Made by a program: the position numbers and the translations under genes | Part shown: positions 47,437 to 56,494 of the stretch, piece after piece | Numbering within the stretch: position 1 is the stretch's first letter | Layout of the letters: the number at the start of each line of letters is the position of its first letter | DNA from: Staphylococcus saprophyticus subsp. saprophyticus ATCC 15305 = NCTC 7292 | GTDB lineage: Bacteria > Bacillota > Bacilli > Staphylococcales > Staphylococcaceae | Length of the DNA: 64,000 nucleotides | Assembly: GCF_000010125.1 (NCBI RefSeq) | Contig: NC_007350.1 | Location: 496,001 to 560,000, forward strand | Direction of reading: 5' to 3' | Notes under the pieces: generated by a model | Database searches by the model: none | What the model saw: only the letters and a program-made list of their open reading frames with translations | Told to the model about the DNA's origin: nothing

Positions 47437-47494
47437 TTGCGTTCTTAGTTGGAACCGGTTACAATAAGGATAAAGATTTTTGGTACCGGTTCCA
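47437..47494 (+). promoter_or_regulatory. scrA promoter with two LacI-type operators
   Basis: -35 TTGCGT (47437-47442), a 17-bp spacer and -10 TACAAT (47460-47465). Operator 1, TTGGAACCGGTTACAA, overlaps the -10; operator 2, TTGGTACCGGTTCCA, follows at 47480-47494. Both carry the RACCGGTT core typical of ScrR/LacI sites. No scrR is in the window, so the repressor must be encoded elsewhere. Confidence 0.8.
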
Positions 47495-47514
47495 TTTAAT
47501 GAGGAGGGATTTAA

Positions 47515-48957
47515 TTGAATTATAAAAAGTCTGCGGAAGAACTATTAAATGCAATAGGAGGAGAAGACAATCTAGACGCAATGGCGCATTGTGCTACGCG
47601 TTTACGACTTGTTCTTAAGGATGAAAGTTTAGTTGATGAGAAAGTATTGAATGATATGGATGTCGTTAAGGGAACGTTTTCAACAGGTGGTCAATATCAA
47701 ATTATTATTGGCTCTGGTACTGTGAATAAAGTGTTTAATGAATTAGAAAACATAACAGGTAAAGAAGCTTCTACAACTTCTGAAGTGAAAGCACAAGGTA
47801 ATAAAAATATGAATCCATTTCAGCGATTTGTCAAAATGTTATCGGACATTTTTGTACCAATCATACCGGCAATTGTAGCTGGTGGTCTATTAATGGGTAT
47901 TAATAATATTTTAACAGCACCAGGTATTTTTTATGATGGTCAATCATTAATTGACGTACATAACCAGTTTAAAGGGCTAGCTGAGATGATCAATGTCTTT
48001 GCTAATGCACCATTTACATTGTTACCTATATTAATAGGTTTTAGTGCTGCGAAGCGGTTTGGAGGCAACGCCTTTCTTGGTGCAGCTTTAGGGATGATAT
48101 TGGTACATCCCGATTTAATGAGTGCCTATGATTATCCGAAAGCTGTAGAAGAAGGTAAGGCAATCCCTCACTGGAATCTCTTTGGTTTAGACATTAACCA
48201 AGTTGGTTATCAGGGGCAAGTGCTTCCTATGTTAGTGGCTGCATATATTCTTGCGACAATTGAAAAAGCACTACGTAAAGTAGTACCAACTGTCTTAGAT
48301 AATTTACTTACGCCATTATTATCTATATTAGTTACTGCATTTGTTACATTTTCATTTGTAGGACCAATTACACGGACATTAGGCTATTGGTTGTCAGATG
48401 GTTTAACATGGCTGTATGAATTTGGTGGTGCGATTGGCGGTCTGATTTTCGGATTATTATATGCGCCTATTGTAATTACTGGTATGCATCATAGCTTTAT
48501 TGCGATTGAAACACAGTTGATTGCAGATAGTGCTTCAACAGGTGGGTCATTTATTTTCCCAATTGCGACAATGTCGAATATTGCGCAAGGTGCAGCAGCA
48601 CTAGCAGCTTTCTTTATTGTTAAAGAAAATAAAAAACTTAAAGGCGTCGCATCTGCAGCGGGTATATCAGCATTATTAGGTATTACCGAACCAGCTATGT
48701 TTGGTGTTAACTTAAAACTTAGATATCCTTTTATTGGTGCGATAGTAGGTTCAGGTATAGGAGCAGCCTATATATCTTTCTTTAAAGTGAAAGCAATCGC
48801 GTTAGGTACGGCAGGAATCCCTGGTTTTATTTCTATAAGTGGCCAACATAATGGTTGGTTACATTATGGAATAGGCATGTTAATCGCCTTTATCGTAGCA
48901 TTTGGATTAACATATGGGCTATCTTATAGAAAAGGGAATAAAGCCATTTCAAAATAG
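47515..48957 (+). CDS. scrA: Sucrose-specific PTS permease, EIIBC (ScrA)
   Basis: A 480-residue PTS transporter that takes up sucrose and delivers sucrose-6-phosphate. The EIIB domain (1-90) has the phospho-Cys in AMAHCATRLRLVLKDE (about residue 25); a linker leads to the EIIC domain (about 105-475) with about ten membrane segments and the GITEPAMFGVNLKLR motif (about 393). No EIIA domain, as usual for sucrose permeases, which borrow EIIA-Glc. Same length as the S. xylosus ScrA known to me. Starts at TTG behind GAGGAGG. Confidence 0.93.
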   Translation: MNYKKSAEELLNAIGGEDNLDAMAHCATRLRLVLKDESLVDEKVLNDMDVVKGTFSTGGQYQIIIGSGTVNKVFNELENITGKEASTTSEVKAQGNKNMNPFQRFVKMLSDIFVPIIPAIVAGGLLMGINNILTAPGIFYDGQSLIDVHNQFKGLAEMINVFANAPFTLLPILIGFSAAKRFGGNAFLGAALGMILVHPDLMSAYDYPKAVEEGKAIPHWNLFGLDINQVGYQGQVLPMLVAAYILATIEKALRKVVPTVLDNLLTPLLSILVTAFVTFSFVGPITRTLGYWLSDGLTWLYEFGGAIGGLIFGLLYAPIVITGMHHSFIAIETQLIADSASTGGSFIFPIATMSNIAQGAAALAAFFIVKENKKLKGVASAAGISALLGITEPAMFGVNLKLRYPFIGAIVGSGIGAAYISFFKVKAIALGTAGIPGFISISGQHNGWLHYGIGMLIAFIVAFGLTYGLSYRKGNKAISK

Positions 48958-48999
48958 CTAAAAGTTGTTATAGATTACAAGTTGAAAACATAAACTAAG

Positions 49000-49042
49000 A
49001 AAACGGTAATTTCTATTGAAATAAAATAGAAATTACCGTTTT
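49000..49042. terminator. Bidirectional terminator after scrA
   Basis: AAAACGGTAATTTCTATT (49000-49017) pairs perfectly with AATAGAAATTACCGTTTT (49025-49042), followed by CTTTATT. Confidence 0.94.
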
Positions 49043-49157
49043 CTTTATTACTCTAAAAATGAACAAACCTTTTTGATCATATATATGCTAAAGCATTCAT
49101 ACGAAATCATATTTAAAATGAGGATTGTGTATTTAATTACTACATTTTAATTAAGCA

Positions 49158-50096
49158 TCATAACTTTTGTTTTCGCCATAAAAATGCGCCGACAATTGAT
49201 ACAATGATAAGTGAAATACAGATCACAATAATCCATGAGATGTAACTGTGATCATTGATTGGTAATGGGACGTTCATCCCAAAAAAGCTAAATACCAATG
49301 TTGGTAAAGTTAAAAATACTGTAAAAAGCGTTAATGTCTTCATGGTATTGTTCATTTCATTTGAAAGTAAGGAAGCATATGATGTTGTAATACTTTCTAA
49401 GATATCTGTATAAAGTCTTGTTGTTTCTAATGCTTGGTTATTTTCTATAACTAAATCTTCTAATATATCCTCGTCTTCATCAAAACGTTTAATGGCTGGC
49501 AACCTAAATAATTTTTTGATTATGCTTTCGTTTCCTTTTAGCGCGGCTAAAAAATAGACTAAACTTTTTTCTACTTCCATTAAATTATATAACTGTTTGT
49601 TTGTGACGTTATTTTTTAGGTCACGTTCTATACGTAGACGCGTTTTATTGAGTAATCTCAAGTTTCTGTTATAGTGATTTGAAATGGTCAATAATATATT
49701 TAATGCAAAACGACTGTGAAAATGTAAGTTAATATTTTGGCGTGCAAAATTATCAAGAAATTCATTTTCTACATTACAAACAGTAATAATCTTTTTATTA
49801 CCGATAATAATACCTAAAGGAATCGTAATAAATGACAATACTTTCAAGTTTGTGTCATTAACAACAGGTAAATCTAGTATGATAAGCGAGTAGCGTGTAT
49901 CCTCATCGTATTCTACACGGGCGCTTTCTTCTGAATCTAGTGGATCGCGAATGAAATCTTCAGGAATATCATAACGATTGATTAAAGTTTCTATTTCTTC
50001 CCAATTTGGATCAACAACATTTATCCATGAAGCGGTTTGATCTAATTCAGTATGAACAATTTCTTGGGTTTGTGAATGCTTGTAAGCAGTTATCAT
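49158..50096 (-). CDS. CorA family Mg2+/Co2+ transporter
   Basis: A 312-residue divalent-cation channel. The large cytoplasmic domain (1-245) is followed by two C-terminal membrane segments, with the signature GMN in FSFFGMNVPLP, and a basic tail WRKQKL. Members move Mg, Co or Zn. The start was set at ATG 50096 (MITAYKHSQ), giving normal family length; a 24-residue upstream extension is unlikely. The TetR gene ends 5 bp before the first possible start, so the two could be co-transcribed. Confidence 0.9.
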   Translation of the reverse strand: MITAYKHSQTQEIVHTELDQTASWINVVDPNWEEIETLINRYDIPEDFIRDPLDSEESARVEYDEDTRYSLIILDLPVVNDTNLKVLSFITIPLGIIIGNKKIITVCNVENEFLDNFARQNINLHFHSRFALNILLTISNHYNRNLRLLNKTRLRIERDLKNNVTNKQLYNLMEVEKSLVYFLAALKGNESIIKKLFRLPAIKRFDEDEDILEDLVIENNQALETTRLYTDILESITTSYASLLSNEMNNTMKTLTLFTVFLTLPTLVFSFFGMNVPLPINDHSYISWIIVICISLIIVSIVGAFLWRKQKL

Positions 50097-50172
50097 AAGA
50101 CAATGATGTCCTTTCTTTGAAATTCTTTTTAATGTTAGCGAAGAAACATGATATTGACAAGCATACAATTCA

Positions 50173-50778
50173 TTATTTTAATTGTCCGTTTGCCATTAAG
50201 CGCAATGGACCATTAAAAATAATTTTAAATAAGTAGCCAACGACAATGTCAGGTTCCTTTCTATTTGTATCTTGAACCCAGTGTTTAATAAAAGAAATCG
50301 TAGCACCAAAAACATAACTATGAAAGTAATCTAACGGTATACCAGAAATGCTATGGTCATCATTAACATTCTTAGACATATTCTCAAACTTGAGTTCTGA
50401 TATTTTTTCTTCTATATGACTCTTTCGCTCTAATTTAAAAATAATTTGATAAAATTCGATATTTTTATTGATATAAACCATGATATTTTTTAGCACTTTC
50501 TCTGAAAAGACTTTAGCGAAAGCTTCAATGTTGAGCCCTTTTGTCATATCTTTGTAGAAAAGCATATCATCTGCTAAATCACTGATATACTCATCTTCTA
50601 TATCTGAAAGTAAAATATATTTATCTTCATAATGTAAATAAAAAGTGCCACGGTTAATATCTGCTAATTCTGTGATATCTTGTATCGTGATTTTTTCTAA
50701 ATCTTTTTTATTTAATAATTGAATGAATGCATTTTTAATTGCTTGTTTCGTTTTACGAACGCGTCGATCTTCAATCAT
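50173..50778 (-). CDS. TetR family transcriptional regulator
   Basis: A 201-residue repressor. HTH: RRVRKTKQAIKNAFIQLL, ITIQDITELADINRGTFYLHY (about 30-50). The C-terminal ligand domain resembles the TetR_C_33/YfiR-like group. It is divergent from the YhgE/Pip-type gene, whose promoter carries a perfect dyad that it probably binds. Such pairs typically respond to membrane-active drugs. Confidence 0.92.
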   Translation of the reverse strand: MIEDRRVRKTKQAIKNAFIQLLNKKDLEKITIQDITELADINRGTFYLHYEDKYILLSDIEDEYISDLADDMLFYKDMTKGLNIEAFAKVFSEKVLKNIMVYINKNIEFYQIIFKLERKSHIEEKISELKFENMSKNVNDDHSISGIPLDYFHSYVFGATISFIKHWVQDTNRKEPDIVVGYLFKIIFNGPLRLMANGQLK

Positions 50779-50857
50779 ATATTGTCAACTCCTTGTACGT
50801 TAATAGACAATTTAAGTAAAAATGTTCAAAAACGGACATAATGGTTATCATTGCATA

Positions 50858-50885
50858 TTGTTTATTGAAACAATCTCATTATAAT
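50858..50885 (+). promoter_or_regulatory. Promoter and TetR-type dyad upstream of the YhgE-like gene
   Basis: -35 TTGTTT (50858-50863), a 16-bp spacer and -10 TATAAT (50880-50885). The perfect dyad ATTGTTTATTGAAACAAT-like core TTGTTT/AAACAA (50858-50873) covers the -35 and part of the spacer. Likely operator for the divergent TetR protein, which would repress this promoter and perhaps itself. Confidence 0.65.
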
Positions 50886-50936
50886 AAACAAAGTAGTTAT
50901 TAATCAACAAGGTGTTTAAGAAGGAGGTAAGTTAAT

Positions 50937-52226
50937 ATGAATATTTTTAAAAGTAAATTATTATGGATTGCACCTATTGCAATTCTAATCATACTTGCAA
51001 TTTTTTCAATTGCATTTTATCCAGCATATAATCCAAAACCTAAGGAATTACCAATAGCAATCGTTAATCATGATGAAGGTACTTCTATATAAAATAAAGA
51101 TATTAATATAGGGAAAAATTTAGAGGATAAACTCTTAGATAGTGATTCTGATACAGTAAAATGGGTAAAGGTTGATAATGAAAAAGACGTTCGAAAAGGA
51201 CTAGACGAACAAAAATATTATGGCGCAGCGATTTTCGAAAAAGATTTTTCAAAACATGCTATGAGTCAAACTCAAAAAGTAGTGATGGATAGCAAAAAAC
51301 AAGAAATGCAAGATAAAGTTAAATCAGGTGAAATACCACCAGAACAAGCCAAACAAATGCAAAGTCAAATGGCTAAATCAGGTGCTTCTCAAGATATTAA
51401 AGTTAAACGTGCAGAGTTTAAAACGATAACTAATAAGGGTGCAAATATGCAGGCATCTCAAATTTCATCTAATGTACTAAACGGTATTGGTGACAATCTA
51501 AATAAACAAATCACGCAACAAAGTTTAGATACTTTAGAAAAGCAAGATGTAAAAGTGAGTGCTAATGAAATTGAAGGACTGACAAATCCTGTAAAAGTAG
51601 CTGATAAACAAGTGCACAAAGTGAAAGATCATCAAGGTAATGGTAATGCTTCTTTCTTAATGTTTATGCCAGTGTGGATCAGTTCAATTGTGGCATCAAT
51701 CTTGTTATTCTTTGCCTTTAGAACATCTGACAATATTAAAATTTCTCACCGTTTAATTGCATCTTTAGGTCAATTAGGTGTGGGTGTACTTACAGCATTT
51801 ATTGGTGGCTTTGGCTATGTTTACTTTATGTCTGCCGTCCAAGGGTTTGATTTTCCTGACATTAATAAAATAGCCGTATTTGTCTCAATTGCACTGTTAG
51901 GATTTATTGGACTTATTTTAGGCGTAATGACTTGATTAGGTATGAAATCAATACCAATATTCTTTATTGCAATGTTCTTTAGTATGCAATTAGTTATGTT
52001 CCCTAAACAAATGCTACCTAAGTTCTATCAAGATTATATTGTAAGTTGGAATCCATTTACACACTATGGTGAGTACCTAAGAGAATTACTTTATATGAAT
52101 CAACCGTTAGAAATGAATGCTACAATGTGGATGTTTGTAGGATTTATCATCTTTGGTATTGTATCTTCTATTAGTGCTGCTATGATAAGAAAACATAGTG
52201 GTAAACGTACTGAAATTCCGTCATAA
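50937..52226 (+). pseudogene. YhgE/Pip-type ABC-2 membrane protein, two in-frame stops
   Basis: A membrane protein with one N-terminal segment (LLWIAPIAILIILAIFSIAFY), a long extracellular coiled region (about 40-235) and several C-terminal segments, like YhgE/Pip and ABC-2 permeases. The frame is intact for about 430 codons except TAA at 51090-51092 (after NHDEGTSI; CAA likely) and TGA at 51933-51935 (between GVMT and LGMKSIP; TGG likely). GGAGGT precedes ATG 50937. In relatives it is a TetR-controlled factor of membrane stress or drug export. Not translatable in full as read. Confidence 0.88.
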
Positions 52227-52247
52227 AAATAAATATAATAAATTTTT

Positions 52248-52278
52248 GAGTCTGAGACATCTATTGATGCCCAGGCTC
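52248..52278 (+). terminator. Terminator after the YhgE-like gene
   Basis: GAGTCTGAGACAT and ATGCCCAGGCTC form an imperfect stem around CTATTG, followed by seven T. The rest of the 394-bp gap is AT-rich and ends with the Pho-box-like repeats. Confidence 0.8.
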
Positions 52279-52555
52279 TTTTTTTGTTTACGTAAAAAAT
52301 TGGGGAAAGCACTTATCATTATGTGTCACTTCAATTGATAAAATGATGACAGTCATAAACGTAAAGCGGCATCAATAAAAATAAGCAAGTTTTAAATTTG
52401 AGTCGATACTAAAAAATCGATTCGGATTTTTAATATTAATTAAAATAATCAATAAGGTAAAGTTCGATTGCGCCAGTCTTTTAAGGAAATTTATTATCTC
52501 CTTGCAATATGATTACAAATTTATTGACTAACTGACCTTATATTTTAATATTTGT

Positions 52556-52592
52556 TTAACATTGACTTAACAAAAATTAGATACAATTAACA
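52556..52592 (+). promoter_or_regulatory. Pho-box-like direct repeats and -10 of the Na+/phosphate symporter gene
   Basis: TTAACA (52556-52561), five bases, TTAACA (52567-52572), five bases, TAGATA (degenerate, 52578-52583), then TTAACA (52587-52592). The 11-bp period and TTAACA core match PhoP binding sites of Bacillus. A -10 TACAAT (52582-52587) places the first two repeats near -35, suited to activation by PhoP under phosphate limitation. Confidence 0.6.
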
Positions 52593-52623
52593 TGGTTTAC
52601 AAATAATTCAAAGAGGTGTAATG

Positions 52624-54288
52624 ATGGATTCTTCAGTAATGGAGATTATTTTTACTTTTATAGGTGGTTTAGGTATATTTTTATACGGAATTAAACAAAT
52701 GGGTGATGGCCTACAGGCAGCTGCGGGTGATCGTCTTAGAAACATTTTAAATACATTTACAAGAAATCCAATCATGGGTGTACTTGCCGGTATGATTGTA
52801 ACGATTTTAATTCAAAGTAGCTCGGGAACTACTGTAATTACAATTGGGCTAGTAAGTGCAGGGTTTATGACCATGCGTCAAGCAATAGGAGTAGTCATGG
52901 GTGCCAATATAGGTACGACGGTTACAGCATTTATTATAGGTATAGACATTGGTGCTTATGCGCTTCCTATTTTAGCTATTGGTGCATTTTTAATATTCTT
53001 TATTCAAAAACGTAAAGTGAAAAATATAGGGATGATCCTATTTGGTTTCGGTGCATTGTTTTATGGCTTAGAACTGATGAGTGGCGCAGTTAAACCTTTA
53101 GCTGATTTAGAAGGTTTTAAACAATTGATGTTGGATATGTCTTCTAATCCAATTTATGGCCTTATCGCAGGAACAATATTGACTGTAGTTATTCAGAGTT
53201 CAAGTGCAACAATCGGTATTTTGCAAGGCTTTTTTGCAAATGACTTGATTAGTTTACATGGCGCATTACCAGTTTTACTTGGTGATAATATAGGTACGAC
53301 GATCACTGCAGTATTAGCGAGTCTTGCTGGCTCACTGGCAGCTAAACGTGTTGCAGCGGTGCACGTCATGTTTAATGTTATAGGCGCATCTATATTCTTA
53401 ATTATACTGCCACTGTATCAAATGGCTATTGAATGGATGCAAAGTCTGCTCAACTTAAAACCGGAAATGGTTATTGCTTTTGCACATGGTACATTCAACG
53501 TTACCAATACATTAATACAATTACCGTTTATTTTTGTACTCGCATGGGTAGTGACTAAAATTGTTCCAGGTGAAGATTTAAATGAAAAATATAAACCTAG
53601 AAATTTAGACAGAAATCTTATTAATAGAGCACCGAGCATTGCTCTCCAAGAGGCTCAAGAAGAAATTCAAAATATTGGGCACATGACATTTTCTATGCTT
53701 AAGAATGTAAATGAATATGATGATAAAAAAGAAAGAGACATCATGCATAAACACGCGGCTATAGATAATATGAATGATAATGTACGTCAATATTTAACTA
53801 AGATATCTGAAAAGAAATTATCTAAAAAAGATGCGGAAAGAATGACTGTACTTCAAGATGTAAACCGAACAATATTGAAAGTGGCAGGATTATCTGAAGC
53901 TTATTTATTAGATAAGAAAAAAGAACAAACGAATCAAGTTCAAATTTCTGAAAAAGCAGAAGCGAGTATCAATCGATTGTATGATCATGTAACGACATCT
54001 TTTGACAAAACAATCGATATGTTTGATGTCTATGACAGGGTCAAACGAGATGAAATTGTGAAAATAAGTAATGAGTCTTATCGTTTAGAGCATGATTTAA
54101 GGAAAAAACATATTAAGAGACTAAGTTCAGGTGAGTGTACACCAGAAGGTGGTTTATTATATCTTGATATGATAGGTATATTAGAACGTATCGGTTATCA
54201 TTCGAGAAATATTTCAGAATCAATGATAGACATCGATGAAATTGAGACAAATGAAGAGACGGAACATGCATTAGAATGGTCACATTAA
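52624..54288 (+). CDS. Na+/phosphate symporter (NptA/PNaS family) with PhoU-like tail
   Basis: A 554-residue transporter. Residues 1-310 carry the duplicated PNaS core with the paired QSSS motifs (LIQSSSGTTVITIGLVS about 60, VIQSSSATIGILQG about 190) and GANIGTTVTA and GDNIGTTITA. From about 340 to the end, helical PhoU-like repeats are cytoplasmic. It imports phosphate with sodium. The second of two adjacent ATG codons is chosen for spacing from AGAGGTG. Pho-like repeats upstream agree with this role. Confidence 0.92.
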   Translation: MDSSVMEIIFTFIGGLGIFLYGIKQMGDGLQAAAGDRLRNILNTFTRNPIMGVLAGMIVTILIQSSSGTTVITIGLVSAGFMTMRQAIGVVMGANIGTTVTAFIIGIDIGAYALPILAIGAFLIFFIQKRKVKNIGMILFGFGALFYGLELMSGAVKPLADLEGFKQLMLDMSSNPIYGLIAGTILTVVIQSSSATIGILQGFFANDLISLHGALPVLLGDNIGTTITAVLASLAGSLAAKRVAAVHVMFNVIGASIFLIILPLYQMAIEWMQSLLNLKPEMVIAFAHGTFNVTNTLIQLPFIFVLAWVVTKIVPGEDLNEKYKPRNLDRNLINRAPSIALQEAQEEIQNIGHMTFSMLKNVNEYDDKKERDIMHKHAAIDNMNDNVRQYLTKISEKKLSKKDAERMTVLQDVNRTILKVAGLSEAYLLDKKKEQTNQVQISEKAEASINRLYDHVTTSFDKTIDMFDVYDRVKRDEIVKISNESYRLEHDLRKKHIKRLSSGECTPEGGLLYLDMIGILERIGYHSRNISESMIDIDEIETNEETEHALEWSH

Positions 54289-54309
54289 ATTACGTTTAAT
54301 GAGGTGAAT

Positions 54310-54351
54310 GTGGGACTGGAATCACTTTTAGAAACTGTGATGCCGGTCTCA
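54310..54351 (+). terminator. Terminator after the phosphate symporter
   Basis: GTGGGACTGGAATCA (54310-54324) and TGATGCCGGTCTCAC (54337-54351) form an imperfect stem, followed by TTTATTAATTTT. Confidence 0.82.
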
Positions 54352-54370
54352 CTTTATTAATTTTAAATTT

Positions 54371-54384
54371 AGTAAGCGTTTGCA
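54371..54384 (+). promoter_or_regulatory. cre-like site upstream of the SDR gene
   Basis: AGTAAGCGTTTGCA matches the CcpA cre consensus TGWAANCGNTNWCA except at the first base. It lies about 65 bp upstream of the start codon, near the expected promoter. Confidence 0.55.
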
Positions 54385-54449
54385 CTATCTTAATTAATTA
54401 TTTTATCCTACAATTAGTAATAACATAAGGAAATAATGGAGGTTACAAT

Positions 54450-55229
54450 ATGAGTGTTTTCGATAAGTTTAAATTAGATAACCAAGTGGCAATTGTTACG
54501 GGTGGTGCTTCTGGATTAGGTAAAGCTATGGGTAAAGGGTTAGCCGAAGCGGGCGCAAACTTAGTCATTGCTGACATAAATTTAGAATTGGCCAAGGAGA
54601 CAGCTGCTGAATTTAAAAATGAAACAGGTAACAAAGCAATCGCATGTAAAGTAGATGTTACAAGCGTATCGGATGTTGAACAAATGGTTACAGATGTCAT
54701 GGATACATTTGGCCGTATTGATATTTTATTTAATAATGCAGGTATTAATGAACATGTGAAATTTGAAGATATGCCATACGATCGTTGGGTAAAAAATATG
54801 GATGTGAATATTAACAGTATGGTATTAGTCTCACAAGCAGTTGGTAAAGTGATGATAGAACAGAAAAAAGGATCAATTATTAATACATCTTCAATGTCAG
54901 GTATTATAGTGAATACGCCACAACCTCAAGCTGCCTATAATACATCGAAAGGTGCTGTCATTATGTTTACGAAAAGTTTAGCAAGTGAATGGGCTGAACA
55001 TGGTATTCGTGTAAATTCTATTGCACCAGGATACATGAAGACAGAACTTACAAAAGATTATTTCGCACAAGGCGGAGATATGATTGATACATGGATGAAA
55101 TTTACACCACTTGGTAGACCAGGGGTTCCAGAAGAATTACAAGGTGCTGCATTATATTTAGCGTCTGATGCTTCATCGTTTGTGACGGGAAGTGTTGTTA
55201 CAATCGATGGCGGTTATACAGCGTTATAG
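54450..55229 (+). CDS. Short-chain dehydrogenase/reductase
   Basis: A 259-residue NAD(P)-dependent oxidoreductase of the classical SDR type. Cofactor motif TGGASGLGKAMG (about 18), NNAG (about 95), catalytic Ser in NTSSMSG (about 147), YNTSK (about 163) and PGYMKTEL. It is close in layout to gluconate 5-dehydrogenase and sorbitol-type SDRs, suggesting a sugar or polyol substrate, which a cre site upstream would suit. Substrate not proven. Own terminator. Confidence 0.9.
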   Translation: MSVFDKFKLDNQVAIVTGGASGLGKAMGKGLAEAGANLVIADINLELAKETAAEFKNETGNKAIACKVDVTSVSDVEQMVTDVMDTFGRIDILFNNAGINEHVKFEDMPYDRWVKNMDVNINSMVLVSQAVGKVMIEQKKGSIINTSSMSGIIVNTPQPQAAYNTSKGAVIMFTKSLASEWAEHGIRVNSIAPGYMKTELTKDYFAQGGDMIDTWMKFTPLGRPGVPEELQGAALYLASDASSFVTGSVVTIDGGYTAL

Positions 55230-55320
55230 TATAGATTATTTAAATTCATATATGTGAGTTTTGGTAAGGTCTATTCAATATACCAACCAACAATATTTAT
55301 AAATAAATGAAACTATATAA

Positions 55321-55363
55321 GACAGGTCATTAATCAGATATGAACATGAATTAATGACCTGTC
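55321..55363 (+). terminator. Terminator after the SDR gene
   Basis: GACAGGTCATTAAT (55321-55334) pairs perfectly with ATTAATGACCTGTC (55350-55363), followed by ATTATTGTTATTTT. Confidence 0.92.
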
Positions 55364-55386
55364 ATTATTGTTATTTTAATCCTTAT

Positions 55387-55432
55387 TAAAACGATAGGAA
55401 TACTTGACAAATGTGCGAGACAGGCATAGTAT
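55387..55432 (+). promoter_or_regulatory. Promoter of the flavin monooxygenase operon with CymR-like motif
   Basis: -35 TTGACA (55404-55409), a 17-bp spacer and -10 TAGTAT (55427-55432). Just upstream is TAAAACGATAGGAATAC (55387-55403), whose ATAGGAAT core resembles sites of the cysteine-metabolism repressor CymR. The CymR reading is from memory of the motif and is tentative. Confidence 0.5.
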
Positions 55433-55477
55433 TACTATTAATATAATATTCAGAAAATTGATTGGGAGGGTTTATGT

Positions 55478-56494
55478 ATGACATCAATGAGTATTTTAGA
55501 TCAAAGTCCAATAGATACTGATGAAACTGTTAGGGATGGTATCGCACGTACAGTTGAATTAGCTCAACTTGCCGATACAGAAAATTACACAAGATATTTT
55601 GTTGCAGAGCATCACAATATACCTGAAGTCGCTGGAACGAGTCCAGAAATATTAGTGACACATTTACTAAATCAAACGAAACGTATTCGAGTGGGATCGG
55701 GTGGCGTTATGTTACAACACTATAGTCCGTTTAAAGTGATTGAGCAATTTCATTTGATTAGCAATATTGCACCTGGAAGAGTGGATTTAGGTATAGGAAA
55801 GGCGCCGGGTGGTTTTCCTTTAGCAACCCAAGCATTACAATCTGAATTAAAATCTCCGCAAACAACTTTTAACGAAAAATTTCACTTATTAAATCGTTTT
55901 AATAAAAATGATTTCACAGATGAAGAAGCATATAGTCAGCTACAAACATCTATACGTAATAATGAAATTCCGTCACCAGAACTTTACTTACTTGGAGGAA
56001 GTGAAAATTCAGCACAATTTGCTGCTGACGAAAAAGTAGGTTTTGTATATGCATTTTTCATTAATTCTAATATTGACGTGTTACATCAGTCGATTAAAGC
56101 ATATAAAGCACAATATCCTGAGGGAAGAGTTATCGTGGGTGTAGCTACAGTAGTAACTGAAAGTGAAGCAGATAAGGCTTTGGTAGAAGAAGGGCGCACA
56201 AATTATGCACTTCATTTTAAAGACGGTCGGAAAATTACAGTCAATACGAAACAACAATTAGACACATTTACAGAACAAAGTACGGAAACATTTGAAGTTG
56301 AAACTAAAAAAATTGAAGTATTAGATGGTTCAGCAAGCGAAGTAAAACAACAATTGCAACAATTAAATGTCGATGGATTGATAGATGAATTTATGTTACA
56401 CATACCGGTTCAAAATCATGAATTACGAATGAAAACAGTTAAACAAATGTCACCTGCAAAGCATGTGATTAACGAGAAAGAAGGGATAGTATGA
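55478..56494 (+). CDS. LLM-class flavin-dependent oxidoreductase (MsnO8-like)
   Basis: A 338-residue luciferase-like TIM-barrel oxidoreductase that uses reduced FMN or F420-type flavin. MSILDQSPI, YFVAEHHNIPEVAGTSPEILV, RVGSGGVMLQHYSPFKVIEQF and GRVDLGIGKAPGG are the family pattern. Substrate unknown; relatives oxidise organosulfur or related compounds. GGGAGGG precedes the ATG. Overlaps the next gene by 4 bp. Confidence 0.88.
   Translation: MTSMSILDQSPIDTDETVRDGIARTVELAQLADTENYTRYFVAEHHNIPEVAGTSPEILVTHLLNQTKRIRVGSGGVMLQHYSPFKVIEQFHLISNIAPGRVDLGIGKAPGGFPLATQALQSELKSPQTTFNEKFHLLNRFNKNDFTDEEAYSQLQTSIRNNEIPSPELYLLGGSENSAQFAADEKVGFVYAFFINSNIDVLHQSIKAYKAQYPEGRVIVGVATVVTESEADKALVEEGRTNYALHFKDGRKITVNTKQQLDTFTEQSTETFEVETKKIEVLDGSASEVKQQLQQLNVDGLIDEFMLHIPVQNHELRMKTVKQMSPAKHVINEKEGIV

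Noticed and set aside
42693-51935. TGA read as tryptophan (recoding) to explain in-frame TGA codons
   Set aside because: TGA is used as a normal stop in many intact genes here (for example at 10767, 20806, 21935 and 56494), and other broken genes carry TAG or TAA. Mutation or error is simpler.
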